NCBI GenBank assembly: GCA_905250885.1
Contig: CAJNOQ010001634.1
Location: 1-29,812 of the forward strand
Direction of reading: 5' to 3'
DNA: 29,812 nucleotides
Source: Didymodactylos carnosus
Lineage: Eukaryota > Rotifera > Eurotatoria > Philodinida > Philodinidae
Shown: in pieces, positions 1-10,900 of the stretch
How the letters are laid out: every line of letters begins with the position of its first letter
How positions within the stretch are numbered: the first letter of the stretch is position 1
Position numbers and translations under genes: made by a program
Notes under the pieces: generated by a model
Told to the model about the DNA's origin: nothing
Database searches by the model: none
What the model saw: the letters and a program-made list of their open reading frames with translations, nothing else

Positions 1-192
1 AACTGCAAAACAGAAAAGAAAGGATGAAACAAGTGTTGCGCAAGAACAGGATTACGTAAGGATAGTACAAGAACACAATGAGTCACGAACGAAATGAACA
101 GAAAGAAAGGAAAAGAAGAAGAGAACAGAGTCTTATGCGCTGTCAGATCATAACATCTAGAATTAAGAGCCATACCTATTCGTTTATTATAG
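1..192 (+). other. Purine-rich leader: possible upstream exon and intron, or tail of a tandem paralogue
   Basis: Positions 2-55 are open in a frame that ends exactly before a good donor (GTAAGG, 56-61). An acceptor-like TTTATTATAG ends at 192. Joining them keeps the frame into GTA TTA ATA ATG ATG, so the ART-TPR protein may start outside the window. Alternatively, the purine-rich stretch near 70-130 (CACGAACG..AATGAA..AGAAAGAAGG) resembles the charged 3' tail of the ART-TPR gene at about 3440-3520, which could make it the end of an upstream tandem copy. The sequence alone does not decide between the two. Confidence 0.35.
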
Positions 193-201
193 GTATTAAT
201 A

Positions 202-3200
202 ATGATGTATAATTCGGCAAATCAATCAACATGCGCACAATATGACTTACCATCAACAATAAAACAAGAAAATAATGAAGATTTTATAATTATATGGCTT
301 ACTGGTTGTCATGGAAAGAAAATAAATAATTTTATGACCACATGCTTTGATCTAATTAGTATAATTAATAATTTAAAACTATTCGATAATGTAGATGAAT
401 GTATTGATTATTTAACATCACTTCCGTTGAACATACATACATTTCTAGTTCTATCTTCACATCAATTCATTCTTCCTCTTATTCACGAAATATCTCAAAT
501 TAGATATATTTACATATTCAATGTAAAAGACGCTAATGATGAGAATAACTATTTAGAATATGTAAAATTTCAGAAGATATTCAATGATAATCAATTACTT
601 ATTGATAAAATAAGTGAAGATGTTCAACTATTTTCAAAACAACTTTCAACATCTATGACATTTTTCAGCAATACTGATGAAAGTATTAAAGAAAAATCTC
701 TTAAGAATTTATCGAAAGAAAGTCAATATTTTATGTATATGCACTTATTTATTGAAATATTACTTCAGCATTCAAAATCGAATGAAGCGAAAAGTGATTT
801 GCTACATGAATGTCGACACCGTTTTAATGACAATAAAAATCAATTGAAAGTAATTGATGAATTTGAACAGCAATATACATCAGATAAAGCCATTCGCTGG
901 TATACTCGTGATTGTTTTTTATATCGTCTATTAAATAAAGCGTTAAGATATCAAGATTTCGATACGATATACAAACTTCGATATATTGTCAACGAATTAT
1001 GTCAGCAATTGAAAGATTTATATTCAGCACAATCAACAGAATTAAAGAAGATTGAAACAGTCTATCGTGGGCAATTAATTAGTAAGAATGAATTATATAT
1101 TCTACAACAAACTAAAGGAGGCTTAGTATCGATGAATTCCTTTTTTTCAACAACATTAGATAAAACTGTAGCATTAGATTTCATTATGGGCGCAGTTGAA
1201 GGTGAAATTGTACCGGTTCTATTTGAAATAAATATTAATATCATCAATTCCATATCAACTCCATATGCTAATATAGAAAAGTATAGTTATATTGAACATG
1301 AACAAGAAATATTATTTTTCATGGATTGTACGTTTCGGATTGATTCAGTAGAGAAATGTATGGAAAATAATCAAATATATTTAGTTAAATTAACTATAAG
1401 TAACCAACATGAAGAAGAGAATGGACTTAAAACATTGACCGATCATATAAGAATGGAAATTCAGAGAGAAACTCATGAGTTAGCCGCATTAGGACGTCTA
1501 ATGATGACAATGGGTCACTATGACAAAGCTATACAGTATTATAAATTATTGATCACAAAATTATCATCACATGATCCATACATTGGCAGCTTATACACTA
1601 ACATTTCAATAGTTTACCAGAACCAAGGCAACTATGCTGCAGCCTCGCATTATCTTATGAAAGCACTAAGCATTCAATTAAAATCGTTGCCTGAACAGTA
1701 CATGGACGTTGCAAAGACATACAGCAACATTGGATCACTTTATATAAATCAAGGCAACTATGCTGAATCTTTGAATTATTACGAGAAAGCACTCAACATT
1801 CAATTAAAGTGTTTGCCTGAAAATCATCCAGACTTTGCGCAAATATACGTCAACATTGGATCAACTCACCAGAGTCAAGGTGACTATGTTAAAGCCCTGT
1901 CTTATTATGAAAAAGCACTCAATATTGAGTCAAAATCTTTTCCTGAAAATCATCCATGCATTGCAGCAACGTACACCAACATTGCATTACTTCACCAGAA
2001 TAAAGGCAATTATACCGAAGCGCTGCATTATTATGAGAAAATACTTGACATTCAATTAAAATCATTGCCCGAAAACCATACTGATATTGCACTGACATAC
2101 AACAACATGGGAGAAGTTTCCAAAAATCTAGGCAAACATTCAGAAGCCTTGAATTATTGTGAGAAAGCACTTAATATTCAATTAAAATCCTCGTCTAAAA
2201 ACTGTCCAGGCGTTGGAGGAGCGTACAACAACTTTGCAATAGTTCATCAAAGTCACGGCAACTATGTTGAAGCCTTGAATTATAGCGAGAAAGCACTCAA
2301 CATTCAATTAGAATGTTTGCCTGAAAATCATCCAGACCTTGCGAAAACATTTAACACTATTGGACAAGTTTATCAAAGTCAAGGCAACTATGTCGAAAGT
2401 TTGAATTATCTTAGGAAAGCACTCAGCATTCAATTGAAATCTCTGTCTGAAAATCACCCGGACATTGCAGGGACATACAATAACATTGCAGCAGTTCACC
2501 GAAGTCAAGGTAACAATACTGAAGCCTTGGATTATTATGAGAAAGCACTCAGCATCGAGTTAAAACGTTTGTGTGAGAAGCATCCAGACGTTGCAAAGAT
2601 ATATCGCAACATTGGATCCGTTCATCAAAGTCAAGGTAATTATGCTGAAGCTTTGAATTATTACGTGAAAGCACTCGAAACGCAGTTTAAATTTTTGCCG
2701 GAAGATCATCCAGACATTGAAAAGATGTACCGAAACATTGTATCAATTTACCTCAGTCAAGGCGACTATGCTGAAGCCTTGAACTACTGTACAAAAATAC
2801 TTAACATTCAATTAAAATCCTTGTCTGAAAATCATCCAAATATTGCAAGGACATACGGAACCATTGCAGCGGTACACCAGAGCCAAGGCAACTATACTGA
2901 AGCATTGAATTACTTTGAGAAAACACTGAACATTAGATTAAAATTATTACTTGAAACTCTTCCAGATATTGCAAGAACATATATCACCATTGGAGAAGTT
3001 CATCAAAATGAAGACAGCTACGGTGAAGCTTTGAGTTATTGTGAAAAAATACTTCAAATTCAATTAAACTCTTTGCCCGAAAATCATCCGAACATCGCGA
3101 AGACTTACAACAATATCGGATTTGTTTGCAAACGACAAGGCAACTACGCTAAAGCCATGAATTACTATGTGAAAACTCTTGAAATTCAATTAAAATCCTT

Positions 3201-3531
3201 GCCTGAAAATGATCCAGAAATAGTAAGAACGTATTGGAATATTGGTAACCTTTACAGTTGTCATGGAAACAAAGCAAAAGTGTTGGAAGAATGGCAGACA
3301 GCATTGTCTATTGCATCGAAATCTTTGCCATCGAATCATCCATGGGTTGTTGGCCTGTTACAGAAAATTGCGCCAGTACAAGAACAAGAAGTAGGCGAGG
3401 TTGAGATGAAGGTTGATGAATCGGCAACACCAAGTGAAGCGAACAATGAGAAGGCCGATCACGAACGGAGAATGAAGAGAAAGAAGGACGAGGAAGAACA
3501 AAGGACGAAGAGAACGAAGAACGAACAATGA
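202..3531 (+). CDS. ADP-ribosyltransferase fused to a TPR array (ART-TPR protein)
   Basis: A 1109-residue protein predicted to transfer ADP-ribose from NAD+ to protein arginines. Residues ~27-125 form an N-terminal domain of unknown role and ~140-270 are helical. The ART fold follows with the R-S-ExE signature: R289 (YRG), the S316-T317-T318 motif after N312-S-F-F, and E367-Q-E369 in EHEQEILFF. The ExE pair is typical of arginine-specific ARTC enzymes. A divergent TPR starts near 426, followed by fourteen 42-residue repeats (461-1048) of kinesin-light-chain type with consensus like NIG.VHQSQGNYxEALNYYEKAL. The tail (1049-1109) is rich in K, R and E and could hold a nuclear localisation signal. 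No signal peptide is seen. The ART probably acts on partners held by the TPR superhelix (inference). The first ATG after an in-frame TAG is at 202, but a splice acceptor at 183-192 means an upstream exon may exist. Fusions like this are, to my knowledge, expanded in bdelloid rotifers. Confidence 0.9.
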   Translation: MMYNSANQSTCAQYDLPSTIKQENNEDFIIIWLTGCHGKKINNFMTTCFDLISIINNLKLFDNVDECIDYLTSLPLNIHTFLVLSSHQFILPLIHEISQIRYIYIFNVKDANDENNYLEYVKFQKIFNDNQLLIDKISEDVQLFSKQLSTSMTFFSNTDESIKEKSLKNLSKESQYFMYMHLFIEILLQHSKSNEAKSDLLHECRHRFNDNKNQLKVIDEFEQQYTSDKAIRWYTRDCFLYRLLNKALRYQDFDTIYKLRYIVNELCQQLKDLYSAQSTELKKIETVYRGQLISKNELYILQQTKGGLVSMNSFFSTTLDKTVALDFIMGAVEGEIVPVLFEININIINSISTPYANIEKYSYIEHEQEILFFMDCTFRIDSVEKCMENNQIYLVKLTISNQHEEENGLKTLTDHIRMEIQRETHELAALGRLMMTMGHYDKAIQYYKLLITKLSSHDPYIGSLYTNISIVYQNQGNYAAASHYLMKALSIQLKSLPEQYMDVAKTYSNIGSLYINQGNYAESLNYYEKALNIQLKCLPENHPDFAQIYVNIGSTHQSQGDYVKALSYYEKALNIESKSFPENHPCIAATYTNIALLHQNKGNYTEALHYYEKILDIQLKSLPENHTDIALTYNNMGEVSKNLGKHSEALNYCEKALNIQLKSSSKNCPGVGGAYNNFAIVHQSHGNYVEALNYSEKALNIQLECLPENHPDLAKTFNTIGQVYQSQGNYVESLNYLRKALSIQLKSLSENHPDIAGTYNNIAAVHRSQGNNTEALDYYEKALSIELKRLCEKHPDVAKIYRNIGSVHQSQGNYAEALNYYVKALETQFKFLPEDHPDIEKMYRNIVSIYLSQGDYAEALNYCTKILNIQLKSLSENHPNIARTYGTIAAVHQSQGNYTEALNYFEKTLNIRLKLLLETLPDIARTYITIGEVHQNEDSYGEALSYCEKILQIQLNSLPENHPNIAKTYNNIGFVCKRQGNYAKAMNYYVKTLEIQLKSLPENDPEIVRTYWNIGNLYSCHGNKAKVLEEWQTALSIASKSLPSNHPWVVGLLQKIAPVQEQEVGEVEMKVDESATPSEANNEKADHERRMKRKKDEEEQRTKRTKNEQ
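1582..3345 (+). repeat. 126-bp tandem coding repeat, 14 units (TPR array)
   Basis: Fourteen consecutive 126-bp units encode 42-residue TPRs with no insertion or deletion between units: repeat 1 starts at residue 461, repeat 2 at 503 and repeat 14 at 1007. Recurrent DNA words such as CAATTAAAATC, GAAAATCATCCAGAC and AAGGCAACTATG mark the period. The units differ at many positions, so the array is not a recent homogeneous expansion, but the period is strictly kept. Confidence 0.92.
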
Positions 3532-4204
3532 ACAAAGTAGCAGAAGAAAGCTCAAACTGTACAGATTCGAAATGATGATGGAATGTCAATTTTTAGTTGT
3601 GCTGTTACTTTATTTTCACCATTTTCTTTAGTTTTATACGGACAACGAAAGCTTCAAGAAGCCTAATCAATTTGTTTCGATGTAGTTTCGCTTTTCGTAT
3701 AGCAAAGTTCTAAATTTGATAATTCCTTCCTAACACACCCTCCTCAACATCTTCTACAAATCATCGGACATATTCACGCCCGGCAGCCGAATAAATTTAT
3801 GAGTTTAGAACCTAAGAATGTACGAATGGATTTTAGAATTTATGAATTTATGAACTTGTTTAAAGACAATTGGACAAACAACTGCCGGTAAATTTGATGC
3901 AACTAGTCGTCTGGTGATAGATCGTATGCATTAGAAAAATCATAAAACGAAGATGTGTGCAACCGATTGGAACATTGATTTTTACTACGGAACTAACAAT
4001 ACACAAGCTGGTGATCAGAAAAATAGCTAGTTAAAACAATATTTAAATCCACTGTCCTCCTAGGCTGGTCAGCGAGCCAGTTTTATTTCTCTTTTTCTCT
4101 TTCATCTCTCGAATTACGACCTTTGTCGTATACGTGCTAATGAGAGAAAATTTAGTATATAAAATAAAACTGCTGCGCACATAAATTGTAAAACTCAAGG
4201 GCTA
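3532..4204. other. Intergenic stretch, 3' flank of the ART-TPR gene
   Basis: No convincing coding region, RNA gene or repeat is seen. The open frames on the minus strand over 3308-3589 are shadows of the charged tail of the ART-TPR gene. Confidence 0.6.
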
Positions 4205-4609
4205 ACGAGGGAACATTCCCAGCTGTCCAACCCCGATTTCTTTCAAACATACATCAATCGATAGCCTATATCGCGATAGTAAAAAGCCTAAAAGAATTCA
4301 TCCCATGGCTCTTGAAGACCCAGCTCTACACAACCTTTCTTTGCAAAGCTATAGAATTTACAAGAAAAGCCCTAAATGTTCATTGTCAGCTCAAGCGCTG
4401 GGAGACGTCTCATTTCAATCAGAAATTTCCGAGCTACAGTCATGCCTTATTAGGAAACGTTTTGATTATCTTTTTAGAGTTTCTGGAAAATCGGGTTTTC
4501 AAGAGCCATGGAATGAATCCTTTCAGGCTTTTTACTATCGCGATATAGGCTATCGGTCGATGTATGTTTGAAAGAAATCGGGGTTGGACAGCTGGGAATG
4601 TTCCCTCGT
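4205..4609. repeat. Inverted repeat, ~118-bp arms around a ~170-bp core (foldback/MITE-like)
   Basis: 4205-4322 and 4492-4609 are reverse complements at roughly 94-95% by eye. The outer ends read ACGAGGGAACATTCCCAGCT and its complement, and the arms share TATCGCGATA and a long stretch through GGGTTGGACAGCTGGGAA. The core contains GGGAGACGTCTCATTT, a word also seen in the inverted repeat at 13908-14078. No transposase is present. Short open frames over this segment are explained by the arms and show no protein-like features. Confidence 0.85.
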
Positions 4610-5498
4610 AAGTGGTCTCTGTTGTTACATCGTCTCATTCTCACATTATCTCTCATAGATAAACTATTGATAACGTATCTCCATCTCCAGCGGATAACAC
4701 CGTTTAAGTTCAAAGCTAGAACTTTTACCTGCAGCGCACATCTCTGGAGGAAAAAAGTTGAATAGTTCCGTTACTTCTACTCTAAATAAAAAATAATATC
4801 TTCTTTTCGTATCAATCTTTAGTCGAATTTTTTATATAAGCTTTTGAATTATTCTAAATGAGATAAAAAATTGTTAATTCAAGATATCGAATTTTATGAT
4901 TATCCAGTCAAAACTGAAACAAAGTTAACTTCTACTTTTTTTCTAAATCTCTTCCTGAATGCCCACTGTCAGAGTCCTCTATATAAACGAATGGGTCAAT
5001 AGTCTTAAAAGTTCACTGTAGTTATGACGCTAGAGATTCCATATGCGTTTCTTACGTTGGATCATATACCGTTAACCAAACTCAGTTTTTTAAACAAATT
5101 TTTTGCAAAAATTCTATCAAAGATGTTTTATTTACTAAAAATGTATTAGAATCATCTCTTTTTCTGACGAAACTAGACATAACAATAATCTTTTATAAGA
5201 GTAAAAAATGTTCCATCCATCACTGAAAAATAGTTAGTAAAATCATATCCACACAAAACGAGAAAAAAAACGAGAAATGTACAAAACACTTGCACAAGAA
5301 TATATCACATGAGAAAATCAGGCACGTGAGAGGACTACTTAATAACTGACGATAGGAGACTGTCACAGATAATAATGGAAAACTGATATAATTTTTCCTC
5401 TATCTGTGTGTTTGATCACAAACTCTGACAAATAAACGATCAGACTAGTTTTCAAAAATTAATTTAAATAAAATAATTTTTCACATATAAATTGACAT
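4610..5498. other. Intergenic stretch, no gene seen
   Basis: AT-rich sequence beyond the 3' end of the minus-strand TatD gene. I see no open frame with recognisable protein features and no clear RNA gene or repeat. Confidence 0.55.
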
Positions 5499-7912
5499 TT
5501 AAATGCCATATACAGCACGCGTGTTGTCTCTCAATTGTTGTGCTACTTGTTCCAATGATAATTGTTTTTCTTGTGCTATCACTTCTATTACACTATAAAC
5601 AAATATTGGATGTGCATATTTGACACCAGGCATCTAGAACGAGAGAAGAATCGCGTCACTAAACTATACTGAGTTTTGTAGGATCAATGATTTTTCACAA
5701 GTAACTCTTAAAGTTCAGTGTTACATCAAACTAATAGTAAAATATATAGTTCTATGAGAACTATTCAAATACAATAAGAATGTCATTACAATTGCAACTG
5801 TAGTTTTCAGTCGCAGACTGAGAAAAGCGTCGATTAAACTTTTATCAAACAGATCAACTCACTTCCTCTGGTACGAAATATGGCGAATCTGTTTCGCTTA
5901 ATAATCTGTTGAGATCAAGATCTTTGACAATAGCACGCACAACGGCACCACGATTCGTTGATATCAAAGGTGTAAGGCCTAACTTTAATTCTGAAAAATA
6001 ATTTGTAAACATGTTGGCATCTTCTAATCGTCCACAAAAACAATGTAAATGAATTTTATGATTTTGTCGTAAATGCTAAAAGATAGGAAGAAACACTAAC
6101 AATATGAACAATAAAATTTTATGTAAACTTTACTTCTTTCATTAATTCAAATGTTAATTTGTATGCTTCACGTGAATGAATTACTAATGGTTTTGAAAAT
6201 TTGGCAGCTAACTGTAATTGGGCGATAAAAGCTCGTCGTTGGTCTTTTTCATCACAATTGTTTCTAAAAAGAGAAAAAAAATACTTGTTAAATCTAATTT
6301 TCGTAGAATGAATGTTAAGGTAGACAAGATTAATATGGCAAAATCAATAACAAAACGCTGACAGCTCCTTTGATCAGACATTGACTTTTTCTTGTAAAAA
6401 TGTTGTAGATGGAAAAGTATAATAAAATAAATAACATAATATAATTATCAATTTCATTATTATAAGCTATTTAATTAAGCTTATACTTAGATCATCATAA
6501 AAGTGGAGGCGTACATTTGTCATGTTATTCCAGAAACAAAACCGAATAAGTTGTATTCCTCATGCGCAAAATGTTAACTGATACAATTGATATGTATTGA
6601 GATTATAACTATTGGTCGATACGGACTAGATATATAATAGAGTTAAAGTTAGATACTTTAGGCGTGCAAGAATATAAAGTTTAAGCAGTCACTCTACATT
6701 TTAAGTCTGCACAAGTTATATGATATAGAATTTTAACTATATTTTACATTTTATATTTTATATATTTTATTATGTACACTGAAGAAGACCTCAATTAAAA
6801 GAGGTCGAAACGTTTGTTGTTTTTGTTAAATTTTAAAATTTAAATAAAATTAAAATTAAAATACGGAACTAAAGTATCTAACTTTAACTCTATTAATTGA
6901 TATTTAGTTTTTTTGACTGTGAAAAAGTTTTTCGTGCTAAAAATTTAGTCTGGTACTTACTTTGGACCAAAATCAAGTCCACATTCACCAATTCCTAGAA
7001 CTTTTGGATGTTGTAGACATCGTTCAATATCATCGGCGCATGACCGATGCCATTTATTACTCCAATGTGGATGAACACCACAGGTTCCATAGACACGAGG
7101 ATCATCCAAATATTTAGAATAATGACTCCAGTTTTCTATTAGTGAAAAAACAGACATCAAAGCTAAGTGCTCGTTGAATTAACCAAAATAAAACCTCGTG
7201 TCAAATGATTTGGTCGCCAATAAACTTGAATCGCTTTTTCAAATTTTAAATTCGGTAAATAAAGATCTTTATATTCTTTGTCAAAATAATCGGTGACGGT
7301 TGTTTTGTTACATGACAAACTAAACAAAGAGGAAACGAAGACAATCTAGTTGAACTATAAAGCACTATTCACAGTGTAATCGGAAGACAATCAGCCAAGG
7401 GGGAAACTGCGGACTTTATAGACTTGAGCGGACTTTAAAGTCCTCTCAGATCTTTTAAAGTTCCCAAAGTCCACCGATATGAGCGGACTTTCGGGACTTT
7501 AAAGTACGGTAAAGTCTCCGTAAGTCCGCTCAAGTCTAAAGTCCGCAGTTTCCTCCTTGCAATCAGTCGAAAATAAACTGAATTGTAATATCTTCTGGTG
7601 TGTTAAATAAGGTTGATAACGTTTCATAATCTATATATCGATCATCCTTTAATTTGTCATCGAAATCGCCATTTACAACAGTTAAGTCGTCGGGAATGAC
7701 AAGTGCTTTTGGAAACTATCAGAGTATAAAAAGAAATACTAGAGATATAATATTACCGATCAAATAACAAGTCAAAATGACAGTGAGTATCAACAAGAGA
7801 TGATAATAATCCATTCTTCTTCATACGTTCTTCTATCTCAATCATTTTTTGTTTCATAAATGTTTTTATTGCATCTGCTGAATCTATTTCATCATAATTA
7901 TTATCGTGACAC
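5499..7912 (-). CDS. Catalytic TatD domain block (exons E-K)
   Basis: These exons encode the full TatD metallo-hydrolase barrel. Metal-binding landmarks: HxH in VDTHCHFDLL (codons at 7785-7777); GVHPHW followed by VLGIGECGLDF with its Glu at 6986-6984; His in LVIHSREA at 6178-6176; His residues in IHLHCFCG (exon J); and the Asp in LSETDSPYF at 5889-5887. The C-terminus runs YAHPIFVYSVIEVIAQ...RDNTRAVYGI, the usual TatD ending. All key metal ligands are kept, so the enzyme should be active if the E-F junction is spliced in frame. TatD nucleases are 3'-5' exonucleases or AP-site nucleases in the members studied; the substrate here is unknown. Confidence 0.88.
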
Positions 7913-10900
7913 CTGAAAAACCACGAAAACTAACAGTTATTACAACTACCAACATGAGTCATTATGAAATACGAACGAATTTTGGTAAGAATTATTAAGT
8001 TTTAACGAATATCGTTGATTTTCACAACCTGATGAATTGTAACTGTGATTATTTGAGTGGTATGAACGACGGTTCATTTCGGATTTTTGCCATCGTTGTT
8101 GATAAAGATAAGATTCACGATGATCGCTACAAAGACGTAATGATGCCTCATTTTCAGTTGAATCTGACGTGTGGTTCGAAGATAGTGAACTAAAACGACG
8201 AAAAAAGTCGTATTATGCACAAGTAAAATATTTTGTATCAAAAGGCTGATAAATTCGTACTAACAATTACTAAAGAGTTCTTAAAGAATAGGATAGTTTA
8301 TCTGATTGATACAAACTGACAGCTAGACTCCAACTTACGGTTCATCACAACAGCCCGGCTCTCTCAAACGTGGCGGTTTGCTTTTTTCTTGATGCTCTGA
8401 ATAATTAAATTTTGGTTGAAAATTCTTCCTTTGTCGAGTACCATTTGAAACAGAGGAAGAATGATTAATGTGATTAGGATCATTATTAGAATATATAGAA
8501 AAACATGCTTGGCTGCTGATTGTTTGTGTTTTATTCGTTTGAAATAATGGTTGAATTTGTCGCTGAGAGATTGCTGTTTGTGTTTGATATTTATTATCTT
8601 GGAGACGCAACGAATGCGGTAATCGAGCATAAGTTTTTGATAAAAAGTCTTGTTGATATTGTTGTATAGGATTATATTCTTTTTTCTTGACTGGTAAACA
8701 TTGAAAACGTGGTGACAGATGTTGGTTGTACGATAATAAATGAGAAGTTTGTTCTTGTTGCTGATAATGATAATTTCGCGTGTGCTTTTGTACAACATTT
8801 GACGGTGATTGTGATTGTTTTTGCGATGAATATGATGTAGCAACGGTGTCGATTTGTTTTACATTCGTCGAAATCACTTTTTCTGGTGATGGTGTTCCCG
8901 AATTGAATTGCTGCCGTTGTTCATTCGATTCGTTTGTCTCGAAACTAATTTGATGCGGGGACGATGACAATGAGTTCAGACTTTGTTGTTGTTTGATTTT
9001 TTCACTAGGACTTTCTGTGTATGAACTATTTGTGAATATAACTGAACCGTTGATATCGTGTTCTTCATCGATTAAGTCAGTTGATGGAATTATTTGTCGT
9101 GTTTTCAATGGTAGAGAATGATAATTATCAGATATTTCTTCAAGTTTAATATCTGACTCAACCAAACACTGTAGACTATTAATATAATCTTGATTGATAG
9201 TATTTGATGAACTTTGTGGAAATCTGTTTTGGTGAAAACGTGGCGGTTTTTCAATATTATAATGAAATTTTTCGTTGTATAGAGGCAGTGGAGGAACAGA
9301 AGTAAAATTTGTGCCATTGTTTTTTATTTGTAGTAGTTTAACAATTTTTCTCTGTGATTCAAAATTTTGTTCATTTAATAAAACTGTTCGTGAAGATTGC
9401 GATTTATAATGTTGATTATTATTACAAGAATCGGATGAATGCTGTGCATCATTGCTTTCGTTTAATATAATGTTTCTTTTTGTCGACTTTTGATGATAAG
9501 ACTGGAACGACGACTGTTGAGCATCATTGTTTGAATTAATTAAAACGCTTCTCACTGGATTCTGTACTGGATGAGTGTTAATCTGTTGTTCGTGTGGGGA
9601 ACGTACCAAAATGATTCGCGACGTTGAGAGGCAATGATTTGTCTTTGGTATATGTTCAGAAATTTGTTTAGTTGATGGAAGTACATCTCAAAAGAAATCA
9701 GAGAGAAAAAATGAAAAAATCATCTATATGAATGTGATTGTCTTTTATCTCAGTGCTATCAAACTTCAGCTTTCGGCAGGAACAGTCCATTATTATTGAA
9801 TAAGCTTAGAAATGGTCAATATGAACAAATAATCTGTCCCATAGTTCCATATTGCGAAGTATAACCATTAATAATAAAGCGACATCTTGTCTGCGAATTT
9901 GTGTTTTTCTTAATTAGCTAATGTCAAAATATGCCCAAATCATCTGTACATAACCGAAATCATAGAGCTTTTGAGGACCTACGAAAATAGGTACTTTTAC
10001 TACGGTGTCTGAGTATTGTGTATAAAAAGGAAAACAACAAAAGTTTTTTTATACTATTTCAATAAATAGAAATATGAAACAGGACTTTGAACTTAAACTC
10101 GACATTAAATTTTAGCCTATCGGATTATCCCTTATTTTCAACTATATAAAAATATAATGTCTAGCTTATACCGTTTACTGAATTCTAACAATACACACAC
10201 ACACAGATAAAGTAAAATATATATGAAGAGAAATCTGACTATCATCCTTATCATTAAATTATAATATCTACTTAAGTCATACCAAAAGTAGTGAGCCAGA
10301 TACCTTATTTTTGTATAGAAGGCTTGAGGAAATTTTCTTTCTATATAGTCTGATAGAGAAAAGAATGCTCTATTTTTCTATACTATTTGATCATAGTTCA
10401 ACTAATATTATAATAATAAAGTTTGGATAAGATCTATTTTATTCGAATGTGTCACGGTAACACGAATCCTAGTGAGTATTTTTTGAATAACTTTCGGTAG
10501 AACCAAGATAGAGAACTTCGATTTTCACCATTGGAAAGAGGAGATGAAGATGCATCGAATCATGTATTATAGGTTTTTCTAGTATTGTTTTCTGAAGTAT
10601 TTTTATTCAATTTTCTAACTGTTGGAAAAATGTTTTTTTAATAAAAAAAAGGAAAAAATACAAAAGTGAGCTTTTTTCACAAAAATTGCTAGAAAATCAT
10701 ATTAGAGCCTCGACAAGAATACATATTATTCATCTCAGCATTTGGCAGTTTGTAGATCTTCGATTAGTGATTTGAATCTATACGTAATAATTGAAAATTC
10801 AATGTGAACAACTTACCAGATAGGTTTCTTCTTGAAAAGACCAATTGAAAACCTTACAAAAAATGATCTAGGAAACCCTGTGACATATGATTCGATGCGT

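Noticed and set aside
1582-3345. CRISPR-like or satellite array
   Set aside because: The 126-bp period is coding TPR sequence with conserved residues and no unique spacers.
4305-4765. Several overlapping open frames on both strands
   Set aside because: They lie in the arms and centre of the 4205-4609 palindrome, overlap each other in different frames and have no protein-like features.
8364-8843. 159-codon frame on the minus strand
   Set aside because: An alternate-frame shadow of the Q/S-rich exon C, which has matching splice phases on both sides.
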